From Actinomycetes bacterium (GTDB lineage: Bacteria > Actinomycetota > Actinomycetes > Actinomycetales > Cellulomonadaceae), in assembly GCA_023438885.1 (NCBI GenBank), contig JAEXPS010000235.1, positions 1 through 8,869 of the forward strand: a stretch of DNA of 8,869 nucleotides, written 5' to 3'. Of this stretch, positions 1 to 6,656 are shown in pieces. The position numbers were made by a program, and so were the translations under genes. The notes under the pieces are model-generated. The model was not told the DNA's origin, searched no databases, and was given only the letters and a program-made list of their open reading frames with translations. Each line of letters starts with the position of its first letter. Within the stretch, counting starts at the first letter, position 1.

Positions 1-16
1 ATCAGCGTGGCTCATC

Positions 17-84
17 GAGGGGTAGGTCTCTTCTCGGCTGGACGGTTGGTCGCACTTCCATCCTGCCGCCGGGACCTACCCCTC
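17..84. repeat. 12-bp perfect inverted repeat with 44-nt spacer
   Basis: GAGGGGTAGGTC at 17-28 is matched exactly by its reverse complement at 73-84, with 44 nt between the arms. As RNA it would give a 12-bp GC-rich stem with a large loop. It could be the end of a mobile element, a structured RNA, or a degenerate terminator; there is no T-run after either arm. The pairing is directly visible, but its function is unknown. Confidence 0.4.
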
Positions 85-286
85 CCTCACACCCCAGCCA
101 GCGTCAACAACCTCACGAGCCACAACAGTTAGTCGCAAGTTGATCCCGACGCCAGACGGTTTCGCGGAGCATCCAGCAGCTTCGGGACTCTGATCGAGGG
201 TGCCCCATCTCCTGAGTCTCGGTCATCTTTCGGGTTGTGAACGTGCCGCCGTAGGGCGTCGGCCGGTGCGCGAGTCGACCGCTGGC

Positions 287-298
287 GCTGGCGCCAGC
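287..298. repeat. Short palindrome downstream of the FAD oxidoreductase remnant
   Basis: GCTGGCGCCAGC is a perfect 12-bp palindrome, preceded by another GCTGGC at 281-286, so 281-286 can also pair with 293-298 around a 6-nt loop. It lies 44 nt beyond the stop codon of the minus-strand oxidoreductase remnant, where a terminator would be expected. No T-run follows in either direction, so a terminator role is only a guess. Confidence 0.25.
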
Positions 299-341
299 AT
301 GCAGGCCCCGACAGACCTGAGGGGCGACGAACCTGCATCAG

Positions 342-1098
342 TCACGCCAAGACATGCCCGATAGCCATGACGCCGTCGGGGTCGTAGGTGCGGATCGCGC
401 GACGAAGGCGCGCGATCGTGACCTCGTCGTACGCGTCGACGTAGTCCTCGGGCGTGAAGGTGAAGTTCGGCAGTCGGTAGCCGCCGGTCCAGGGGCGCAT
501 CGCGTCCAGGATCGCGGCCGCGTGGTCCTGAACCCGGGAACCACGGCGATGCCGACGACGAGCAACGAGCGGGCCACGCCGCGCGACGCGAAGGCGGCGG
601 GATGCGACCCGGTTTGGGAGAACGCCCCATTCAGCTGGCGCACCTCGACCAGCCCCTGCGGCGACGGGACGCCGGGGTCGGTCAGCGCGAGCAGCGCGTC
701 GGCGGCCTCGGGCGGGGACTCCGTGAGCACGGCCGCCGCCTCGAAGGCCGGCACCAACTCGAGCGGATCGGTGTGCACGGAGTCGATCGCCGTGTAGGGC
801 TTGTTGGACACGGCGTCGAGGATCACGGCCTGCCGCACGGATCGGGGCGAAGCGAGCCTCACCCTCGGCGGCGTCGCCGGTCCACACGTAGCGCACCGAC
901 AGCGTGAGCCGGCCGGCGAGCTGCGGGGGGACACCAGGCATCTCGGGCATCTGTAACAGCGCGAACGAAGTTCGGGGAGGTCGTCTGACAACGACCGCCA
1001 CTGCGAGATGACGGCCGCGGCATCCGCGCCGTCGAACCACAGCGAGCCGCCGTAGAACATCGGCTGGTGCACCAGCTCGTCGATCGCGAGCCTGTAGC
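342..1098 (-). pseudogene. FAD-binding oxidoreductase (BBE type), frameshifted C-terminal remnant
   Basis: This is the C-terminal half of a berberine-bridge-type FAD-linked oxidoreductase, a family of flavin oxidases with an N-terminal FAD-binding domain and a C-terminal BBE segment. The homology can be followed only by switching frames three times. It reads MFYGGSLWFDGADAAAV in one frame, then LLQMPEMPGVPPQLAGR after a shift near 970, then VSNKPYTAIDSVHTDP and LVEVRQLNGAF after a shift near 840. After a shift near 530 it ends with PWTGGYRLPNF and a terminal YDPDGVMAIGHVLA before TGA at 342-344. The final segment is the typical BBE ending. The FAD-binding N-terminus is absent: recognisable similarity stops around 1098, just before the repeats at 1145-1202. 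Three shifts plus a truncation indicate a dead gene, although some shifts could be sequencing errors. The substrate cannot be told. Confidence 0.8.
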
Positions 1099-1144
1099 GC
1101 TTAGCGGTCTGCTCGCAACGGCAGCGCGGCAACCCCAGTGAGTC

Positions 1145-1202
1145 TGCGAATCGGCGAGAAGCGTGCTTTGGATCGGCGAGCAAAGTGGTGCGAATCGGCG
1201 AG
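1145..1202 (+). repeat. Three direct repeats at 22-bp spacing, possible IS end
   Basis: The core ATCGGCGAG occurs at 1150-1158, 1172-1180 and 1194-1202, exactly 22 bp apart. The outer two copies extend to the identical 14-mer TGCGAATCGGCGAG (1145-1158 and 1189-1202). Regularly spaced short direct repeats of this sort are known as transposase-binding sites at the ends of IS21-family elements, but no transposase is present here. The repeats lie next to the point where the oxidoreductase remnant loses its N-terminus, so I read them as the scar of an insertion and deletion. The spacing is seen directly; the IS assignment is inference. Confidence 0.5.
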
Positions 1203-1394
1203 TGCGCCCCACCAGCGAACCGCTCGGCGATCGCATCGCCGCCGTGCCCATCGACATTCCGTGGACTGCATGACGCCGCTCCGCCGAAGCCGCCTCTGAC
1301 GTGGCGAACGGGAGTGGCGTCGTCGGGTGGTGATCTCTGTCAGCCCCCACCCGGAATGCAGACTCGAATCCGCAGGCCAGCGGTGGTTGCCCTG

Positions 1395-1409
1395 TGTCAG
1401 GATCGCCAG
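1395..1409 (+). promoter_or_regulatory. hen1 start signal: AGGA ribosome site or leaderless extended -10
   Basis: Two readings fit the same bases. AGGA at 1399-1402 is a Shine-Dalgarno core 7 nt before the GTG at 1410. Alternatively TG-T-CAGGAT (1395-1403) is an extended -10 with the conserved A2 and T6, placed 6 nt before the start codon, which would make hen1 leaderless. The same 6-nt geometry occurs at two other starts in this window (5559 and 7550). Either reading supports 1410 as the start. Confidence 0.4.
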
Positions 1410-2918
1410 GTGCTCCTGACCCTGACCTCGCTCGCGTCCCCCGCGACCGATCTCGGGTTCCTGCTGCACAAGCACCCCGCCAAGGTCCAATCATTCGACC
1501 TGTCGGTAGGCCTCGCCCACGTCTTCTACCCCGAGGCCACCGAGGAGCGCTGCACCGCCGCCCTCCTCCTCGAGGTCGACCCTGTGGCCCTCGTCCGCGG
1601 CAAGGCGAAGAAGCAGCGGCTCGACTTCAGCCTTGCGCAGTACGTCAACGACCGCCCCTACGCCGCCTCCTCGATGCTCGCCGTCGCGCTGGGCCGGGTG
1701 TTCCGCACCGCCATCGCCAGCCGATGCGACGCGCGGCCGGACCTCCCCGAGGTGCCCATCCCGCTGGAGATCCACGTGCCGGCGGTGCCGTGCCGCGGTG
1801 GAGCAGCGATCGCGGAGGCGATGTTCGCTCCGCTCGGCTGGGCCGTCGAGGCGGTCCCGATCGCCCTCGACCCGGCGATCCCCGCCTGGGGCGACTCGCG
1901 CTACGTCGACCTCACGCTCCGCGGCACGCTCCGGCTCGCTGAAGCCCTCAGCCACCTCTATGTGCTGCTCCCGGTGCTCGACGCCGGCAACAAGCACTAC
2001 TGGGTGGACGACGACGAGGTGGACAAGCTGCTCCGCGTCGGCCAGGGCTGGCTGGCCTCACACCCCGAGCGCGAGCAGATCGCCCAGCGCTACCTCGCCG
2101 GCAAGCGCCGCCTGGCGGAGTCCGCGCTCGAGCGGCTCGCCGAGCTCGATGACGTCGCGCCCTCGGCCGACGAGGCAGGCGACCCCGACACGGTTCCCGG
2201 TGACGCCCTCGAAGAGGCGCCCGACGACTCCGCGGGGATGGCGCAGGCCGCCGCAGCCGTCGTCGTCGGCCGACGAGTGAGCCTCGCCCAGCGCCGCCGA
2301 GACGCCGTCCTCGCCGCCATCGCCGAGTCGGGCGGGCGCTCCGTCGTCGACCTCGGCTGCGGCGAGGGTGCCCTGCTCGGCGAGCTCCTCGCGGACCCGC
2401 GCTACGAGCGGCTGCTCGGCATCGACGTGTCGCACCGGTCCCTGGAGATCGCGGCTCGCCGCCTGCACCTGGCCACGCTCGCCGACGCCAAGCGGCAGCG
2501 CATCGAGCTGGCGCAGTCGTCGGTCACCTACCGCGACGCCCGCGTCACGGGGTTCGACGCCGCCGTGCTCATGGAGGTGATCGAGCACCTCGACCTGCCG
2601 CGGCTCGGCGCGCTCGAGAGCGCGGTGCTGGGCGCGGCGCGGCCCGGCACGCTGATCGTCACCACGCCCAACGCCGAGTACAACGCGCGCTTCGAGATGC
2701 TCGCAGCCGGCGACTTCCGGCACCGGGACCACCGGTTCGAGTGGACGCGCGCCGAGTTCGAAGGTTGGGCAAGCGCCGCCGCACGACGGTTCGGCTACAC
2801 CGTCGAGTTCCGTCCGGTCGGGGACGTGGACGGCGACCTCGGCGCGCCCACGCAGATGGCGATCTTCCGCCAGCAGGCAGACACGGCAGCAGACGACGAG
2901 ACGGAGGCAGCCCGATGA
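1410..2918 (+). CDS. hen1: 3'-terminal RNA ribose 2'-O-methyltransferase Hen1
   Basis: Bacterial Hen1, 502 aa, methylates the 2'-OH of the 3'-terminal ribose of a cut RNA before it is sealed, so that the mended site cannot be recut by the same ribotoxin. The N-terminal domain (about 1-245) begins LLTLTSLASPATDLGFLLHK, the usual family start, and is the part known to activate the Pnkp ligase. An acidic, proline-rich linker (about 245-276) leads to the SAM methyltransferase domain. That domain has motif I with D314 in VVDLGCGEG, D339 in GIDVS, the metal-binding EVIEH set (E389, E392, H393), and DHRFEW with H441; together these match the four Mn2+ ligands known from Clostridium thermocellum Hen1. 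GTG 1410 was chosen because similarity begins there and a start signal sits just upstream. The last four bases overlap the pnkp start (ATGA), so the two are translationally coupled. All key catalytic residues are present and the protein looks functional. Confidence 0.95.
   Translation: MLLTLTSLASPATDLGFLLHKHPAKVQSFDLSVGLAHVFYPEATEERCTAALLLEVDPVALVRGKAKKQRLDFSLAQYVNDRPYAASSMLAVALGRVFRTAIASRCDARPDLPEVPIPLEIHVPAVPCRGGAAIAEAMFAPLGWAVEAVPIALDPAIPAWGDSRYVDLTLRGTLRLAEALSHLYVLLPVLDAGNKHYWVDDDEVDKLLRVGQGWLASHPEREQIAQRYLAGKRRLAESALERLAELDDVAPSADEAGDPDTVPGDALEEAPDDSAGMAQAAAAVVVGRRVSLAQRRRDAVLAAIAESGGRSVVDLGCGEGALLGELLADPRYERLLGIDVSHRSLEIAARRLHLATLADAKRQRIELAQSSVTYRDARVTGFDAAVLMEVIEHLDLPRLGALESAVLGAARPGTLIVTTPNAEYNARFEMLAAGDFRHRDHRFEWTRAEFEGWASAAARRFGYTVEFRPVGDVDGDLGAPTQMAIFRQQADTAADDETEAAR
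2903..2907 (+). promoter_or_regulatory. Ribosome binding site of pnkp, fixes ATG 2915
   Basis: GGAGG lies inside the last codons of hen1, 7 nt before the ATG at 2915. It selects this start over in-frame codons further upstream and explains the ATGA stop/start overlap. Confidence 0.85.
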
Positions 2919-5494
2919 CCGAGCTCACCGTCCCGGACCTCTCCCTCGTGGTGCTGATCGGCGTCTCCGGCTCGGGCAAGTCGTCCTTCGCCGCACGCCA
3001 CTTCGGGCCGTTCGAGGTGCTGTCCAGCGACTTCTGCCGCGGCCTGGTCTCCAACGACGTCAACTCGCAGACCGCCACCGCCGCGGCGTTCGAGGTGCTG
3101 GACTTCATCGCCGGCAAGCGCCTGGACGCCGGCCTGCTCACGGTGATCGACGCCACCAACGTCCAGCCCGAAGCCCGTAAGCAGCTGATCAACCTCGCCC
3201 GCGACCACGACGTGCTCCCGGTGGCGATCGTCCTCGACGTCCCGGAGTCGGTGTGCGCCGCGCGCAACGCGACGCGGCCGGATCGCGACATGGGCGCGCA
3301 CGTGATCCGCCGCCAGCACCAGCAGCTGCGCCGCTCCCTGCGCGGCCTGGGCCGTGAGGGCTTCCGCACGGTGCACGTGCTCGACGGCGTCGAGGCGGTG
3401 GAGGCCGCGACGATCGTCCGTGCGCCCCTGCGCAGCGACCTGCGCACCGAGAACGGCCCGTTCGACGTGATCGGCGACGTCCACGGTTGCCGTGGGGAGC
3501 TCGAAGCACTGCTGGCCGAGCTCGGCTACCTCGTCGTGCGCGACGACGAAGGGCGCCCCGTCGACGCGAAGCACCCCGACGGCAGGCGGGCGGTGTTCCT
3601 GGGCGACCTCGTCGACCGCGGCCCGGACACCGTGGGTGTGCTGCGCCTGGTGATGGGGATGGTCGAGGCCGGCCACGCGCTGGCCGTGCCCGGCAACCAC
3701 GAGAACAAGCTGGTGCGGGCCCTGGACGGCCGGGCGGTGCAGGTGTCGCACGGCCTGGGCGAGACCCTCGCGCAGCTGGCGGGCGAGCCCGAGGAGTTCC
3801 GCCGTCGCGTCCGCGACTTCTGCGACGGGCTCGTCGCGCACCTGGTGCTCGACGAGGGACGCCTGGTCGTCGCGCACGCCGGGCTCAAGGAGGCGTACCA
3901 CGGGCGCGCGTCCGGGCGGGTGCGCAGCTTCGCGCTCTACGGCGACACCACGGGCGAGACCGACGAGTACGGCCTGCCGGTGCGGCTGCCGTGGGCGGAG
4001 GACTACCGCGGGCGGGCGATGGTGCTCTACGGGCACACGCCCACCCCGGTGCCGACCTGGGTGAACAACACGATGTGCCTGGACACCGGCTGCGTGTTCG
4101 GCGGGCACCTGACCGCCCTGCGCTACCCCGAGAAGGAGCTGGTGCAGGTTCCCGCGGAGCGGGTCTGGTACGAGCCCGCGCGGCCGTTCCCGGTGGCCGA
4201 CGAGCCCGGGGTCGAGGCCGGCGGCCAGCGCGATCCCGACGTGCTCGACGTCGCGGACGTGCTCGGCAAGCGGATCGTCGAGACCCGCCACCACGGGCGG
4301 GTGACCATCGACGCGGCCAACTCCGCGGCGGCGCTGGAGGTGATGAGCCGGTTCGCGATCGACCCGCGCTGGCTGCTCTACCTGCCGCCCACCATGAGCC
4401 CGTGCGCCACCGCACCGGACGGCGACCTGCTGGAACACCCGCGTGAGGCCTTCGCGCAGTACCGCACCGACGGAGTGGGCCAGGTGGTGTGCGAGGAGAA
4501 GCACATGGGCTCGCGGGCCGTGGTGCTGGTGTGCCGGGACGAGGCCGTGGCGCGCTCGCGGTTCTCGATGCCGGAGGGCGTCACCGGGGCCGTGCACACC
4601 CGGACCGGCCGGCCGTTCCTCGCGCCCGCGCTCGCGGAGGAGCTGCTCGCCGTGGTTCGTCGGGCGGCCGACGAGGCCGGGCTCTGGGCCCTCGCCGGGC
4701 GGGACGACGAGCCCGCGGGCTGGCTGTTGCTCGACTGCGAGCTGATGCCGTGGTCGGTCAAGGCCGAGGACCTGATGCGCACGCAGTACGCGAGCGTCGG
4801 GGCGGCGGCGCGCAGCGCCTTGCCCGCGGCCGTCGAGGCGCTGCAGGCCGCGGACGCCGCAGGCCTGCCGGTCGGGGAGCTGCTGGCGCGCACGCGCTCG
4901 CGCGCCAAGAACGCCGAGCGGTTCGCCGAGGCGTACCGCCGGTACGTGTGGCCCGTCGACGGCCTGGACGGGGTGCGGCTGGCGCCGTTCCAGATGCTGG
5001 CCTCCGACGCCGCGACCTACGAGTCCCGCGACCACCTGTGGCACCTCGAGGTCGCCGCGCGCTTGGCGGCCGCCGACGCCACCGGACTGGTGCAGACCAC
5101 CCGGCATCTCGTGGTGGACACGCAGGACGAGGCCTCGCTCGCCGAGGGCGTCGCCTGGTGGGAGGCGCTCACGGGCGCCGGGGGAGAGGGCATGGTGGTC
5201 AAGCCGCTGGTGAACCTCGACTCGCAGCGGCGCCGTCTGGCGCAGCCCGGTGTCAAGGTGCGTGGGCGCGAGTACCTGCGGATCATCTACGGCCCGGACT
5301 ACACCGAGCCGGCCAACCTCGAACGGCTGCGCGCGCGGAACCTGGGCCACAAGCGCACCCTGGCGCTGCGCGAGTACGCCCTGGGGCTGGAGGCGCTGCA
5401 CCGTGCCGTCGCGGGCGAGCCGCTGTGGCGGGTGCACGAGGCGGTGTTCGCGATCCTCGCGCTGGAGTCCGAACCGGTGGACCCCCGCCTGTAG
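2915..5494 (+). CDS. pnkp: RNA repair polynucleotide kinase-phosphatase-ligase Pnkp
   Basis: Trifunctional RNA repair enzyme, 859 aa, close to the roughly 870 aa of the C. thermocellum protein. The 5'-kinase module (about 1-175) has the P-loop GVSGSGKSS (K22, S23), D39 and R42 in SSDFCRG, and lid arginines R117 and R121. The metallophosphatase module (about 183-395), which removes 2',3'-cyclic phosphate ends, has D188 and H190 (GDVHG), D231 and R235 (GDLVDRG), N261 and H262 (GNHEN), H321 (VAHAG), H374 (YGHTP) and D390. The ligase module (about 490-859) has the adenylated lysine K529 in EEKHMGSR, E609 in DCELMPW, motif IV EGMVVKP (E758 to K763), and motif V GVKVRGREYLRIIYG with K781 and R783. 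Every catalytic set is intact. It needs Hen1, encoded by the overlapping upstream gene, for ligation. The loosely conserved linker between phosphatase and ligase (about 395-490) seems long for the family. ATG 2915 is supported by GGAGG 7 nt upstream. Confidence 0.97.
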   Translation: MTELTVPDLSLVVLIGVSGSGKSSFAARHFGPFEVLSSDFCRGLVSNDVNSQTATAAAFEVLDFIAGKRLDAGLLTVIDATNVQPEARKQLINLARDHDVLPVAIVLDVPESVCAARNATRPDRDMGAHVIRRQHQQLRRSLRGLGREGFRTVHVLDGVEAVEAATIVRAPLRSDLRTENGPFDVIGDVHGCRGELEALLAELGYLVVRDDEGRPVDAKHPDGRRAVFLGDLVDRGPDTVGVLRLVMGMVEAGHALAVPGNHENKLVRALDGRAVQVSHGLGETLAQLAGEPEEFRRRVRDFCDGLVAHLVLDEGRLVVAHAGLKEAYHGRASGRVRSFALYGDTTGETDEYGLPVRLPWAEDYRGRAMVLYGHTPTPVPTWVNNTMCLDTGCVFGGHLTALRYPEKELVQVPAERVWYEPARPFPVADEPGVEAGGQRDPDVLDVADVLGKRIVETRHHGRVTIDAANSAAALEVMSRFAIDPRWLLYLPPTMSPCATAPDGDLLEHPREAFAQYRTDGVGQVVCEEKHMGSRAVVLVCRDEAVARSRFSMPEGVTGAVHTRTGRPFLAPALAEELLAVVRRAADEAGLWALAGRDDEPAGWLLLDCELMPWSVKAEDLMRTQYASVGAAARSALPAAVEALQAADAAGLPVGELLARTRSRAKNAERFAEAYRRYVWPVDGLDGVRLAPFQMLASDAATYESRDHLWHLEVAARLAAADATGLVQTTRHLVVDTQDEASLAEGVAWWEALTGAGGEGMVVKPLVNLDSQRRRLAQPGVKVRGREYLRIIYGPDYTEPANLERLRARNLGHKRTLALREYALGLEALHRAVAGEPLWRVHEAVFAILALESEPVDPRL

Positions 5495-5495
5495 C

Positions 5496-5513
5496 GCGAC
5501 GGCCGGCCGTCGC
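5496..5513 (+). terminator. 18-bp palindrome just after pnkp, possible terminator
   Basis: GCGACGGCCGGCCGTCGC is a perfect palindrome starting one base after the pnkp TAG. It can fold as a 7-bp GC stem with a CCGG loop. There is no T-run, which is common for actinobacterial terminators but leaves the call uncertain; it could equally be a dimeric protein-binding site ahead of the next promoter. Confidence 0.45.
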
Positions 5514-5523
5514 CGTGGCCTGC

Positions 5524-5558
5524 CTGAACATCCGTACCCCCGGCCCTAGGCTCCGAGT
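5524..5558 (+). promoter_or_regulatory. Leaderless promoter of the HNH gene
   Basis: TAGGCT at 5547-5552 matches the actinobacterial -10 consensus TAnnnT and lies exactly 6 nt before the GTG at 5559. CTGAAC (5524-5529), 17 nt upstream of it, is a tolerable -35. Transcription would begin at the start codon itself, which agrees with the lack of a Shine-Dalgarno sequence. It implies that the HNH gene can be expressed separately from hen1-pnkp. Confidence 0.65.
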
Positions 5559-5927
5559 GTGGCGGTGAGCCGGAGTCCGAGGGCCCGTGCCGCACGCCGC
5601 CGCAAGCGCCGGCTGGACCGGGTGGTCAACGACCTCACCGCGGGGCAGTGGGCCACTCTTCAGGCCGCGTGGGGTGGCTGCGCGTACTGCGGCGCGACCG
5701 GCGTCCCGCTCCAGCGGGACTGTGTGCTGCCGGTCTCGCGCGGCGGGCGGTACACGGTCGAGAATGTCGTGCCCGCGTGCCGGGCCTGCAACACCAGCAA
5801 GTGCAACGACGAAGTCACCGGGTGGCTGCGTCGCAAGCGGCTCGACGAGCGCGCGTTCCTGCTGCGGCACCTCGAGATCCGCACCGAGCTCGGCAGCCTG
5901 GAGACCGTTCCCGAGTCGCGGGCCTGA
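5559..5927 (+). CDS. Small HNH-family protein with Cys in place of catalytic His
   Basis: A 122-aa basic protein with a zinc-ribbon HNH fold. A lysine/arginine-rich N-terminus (about 7-21) precedes the first CxxC (C41, C44), and the second is in CRACN (C74, C77, N78). Between them is LQRDCVLPVSRGG, where the usual aspartate-histidine of HNH nucleases is D54-C55, followed by N69 in VENVVP. Since that histidine is the general base in active HNH nucleases, the protein may be inactive as a nuclease, use another residue, or bind nucleic acid only. GTG 5559 is preferred because the TAGGCT -10 lies 6 nt ahead; GTG 5565 is an alternative. It follows pnkp by 64 nt on the same strand and may be partly co-transcribed, but a role in RNA repair is unproven. 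Its stop is only 6 nt from the convergent stop of the next gene. Confidence 0.85.
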   Translation: MAVSRSPRARAARRRKRRLDRVVNDLTAGQWATLQAAWGGCAYCGATGVPLQRDCVLPVSRGGRYTVENVVPACRACNTSKCNDEVTGWLRRKRLDERAFLLRHLEIRTELGSLETVPESRA

Positions 5928-5933
5928 AGAGCG

Positions 5934-6614
5934 TCAGTGGCTCCAGCCGGCAGCGGCCAGCCGGTCCTGGGACGGGACACGTCCACCGGGGATCGACGCT
6001 CGCGCGTCGCGGACCGCGAGCACGCCGAGTGCGACCACCATGACCGCGCGCAGCAGCTCGATCTGCAGCCCGCTCACCACGGGCGTGGCGGGGATCGGGA
6101 CGAGCATCACGAGCCCGCCGGCGACGCCGGTCCAGCCGATCCAGCGCGGGACGGCACGGCTGCGCACGAGCGCGACCCCGAACACCAGCAGGCCGATCAT
6201 CAGGGCGAAGCCGCTCACGAGCTGTTCCGCCTCGAACGCGGGGACGCCGAGCACGGCGTCGTGCGCGGAGACCAGCTCGGCGTGGTGGTGCGCCACGTCG
6301 CCGGCGGCGAACGTCATCAGGACCAGGTGCGGGACGGCCGAGAGCAGGTTCCCGAGGAAGTAGAGGACGTAGCCGACCAGCCCGAGCACGCCGAGGCGTG
6401 CGCCGATGCGGCCGTAGACGCCGGGCAGGCCGAGCAGCAGGAGGACGGTGCCCGCGAGCAGGGCTCCCGACCCGAGCGCGTGGGACGTGGCGAGGGCCTC
6501 GGGGCTGTGCGCCTGGCCCTCGACGACGGGGTGCAGCAGGCCTCCGATGACGCACAGGGGCCCGGCGGCGATCGTCGCGAGCCCGCTGAGGCGGCGGAGC
6601 GTGGATGCGTTCAT
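5934..6614 (-). CDS. Six-segment integral membrane protein of unknown function
   Basis: A 226-aa hydrophobic protein with about six predicted membrane segments, roughly at residues 9-29, 46-66, 72-98, 131-150, 157-177 and 180-201. A histidine-bearing loop (DVAHHHAELVSAHD, about 106-119) lies between segments three and four, and the C-terminal tail is short and hydrophilic. It has no signal peptide beyond the first segment and no catalytic motif that I recognise; it loosely resembles DUF4386-type membrane proteins, but this is not a firm match. ATG 6614 is supported by AAGGAG 7 nt upstream. A triple 11-bp repeat and -10 shared with the upstream CPBP gene suggest common control by an activator. 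The two minus-strand genes are 42 nt apart and may also be co-transcribed. Confidence 0.8.
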   Translation of the reverse strand: MNASTLRRLSGLATIAAGPLCVIGGLLHPVVEGQAHSPEALATSHALGSGALLAGTVLLLLGLPGVYGRIGARLGVLGLVGYVLYFLGNLLSAVPHLVLMTFAAGDVAHHHAELVSAHDAVLGVPAFEAEQLVSGFALMIGLLVFGVALVRSRAVPRWIGWTGVAGGLVMLVPIPATPVVSGLQIELLRAVMVVALGVLAVRDARASIPGGRVPSQDRLAAAGWSH

Positions 6615-6621
6615 GAGGGTT

Positions 6622-6627
6622 CTCCTT
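6622..6627 (-). promoter_or_regulatory. Strong ribosome binding site of the six-segment membrane protein
   Basis: AAGGAG on the minus strand with a 7-nt spacer to ATG 6614. It is one of only two clear Shine-Dalgarno sites in the window, which fits a transcript with a 5' leader of about 42 nt starting from the promoter at 6663-6706. Confidence 0.85.
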
Positions 6628-6656
6628 CGAGTCGAGTAGTGGGTGGCAGGGTGCCG

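Larger units (their letters stand above)
1..341. other. Gene-free left edge with a long inverted repeat
   Basis: I see no supportable gene here. A frame open from the window edge on the plus strand ends at TAG 130-132 (about 43 codons, ending SVNNLTSHNS). It has no recognisable domain and could be the tail of a mobile-element gene or chance. The stretch also holds a 12-bp inverted repeat (17-28 with 73-84) and a short palindrome (287-298), listed separately. By eye the base composition is less GC-rich than in the gene-bearing centre, which fits decayed or mobile DNA. Confidence 0.5.
1099..1409. other. Junction region between oxidoreductase remnant and hen1
   Basis: Apart from the 22-bp-spaced repeats, I find no gene. 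The plus-strand hen1 frame stays open leftward to a GTG at 1185, but the translated stretch is low-complexity and proline-rich, and family similarity begins only at the GTG at 1410. A weak extended -10 (TGT followed by CAGGAT, 1395-1403) is the only promoter-like signal, and no convincing -35 accompanies it. Confidence 0.5.

Noticed and set aside
223..630. Minus-strand open frame overlapping the oxidoreductase end
   Set aside because: It is arginine/proline-rich and out of frame with the recognisable oxidoreductase segments.
1063..1076. Palindrome GCTGGTGCACCAGC as a third copy of the CACCAGC operator
   Set aside because: It is a single inverted pair inside the coding remnant of the oxidoreductase, not an 11-bp-spaced direct repeat, and no -10 follows at the expected distance.
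1185..1409. N-terminal extension of Hen1 to GTG 1185
   Set aside because: The extra 75 residues show no Hen1 similarity and would be translated from the IS-like junction; the family start and an upstream start signal coincide at 1410.
2795..5437. Very long minus-strand open frame (880 codons) opposite pnkp
   Set aside because: It is the antisense shadow of a high-GC gene; its product is low-complexity and matches no family, while the plus strand encodes intact Pnkp motifs.
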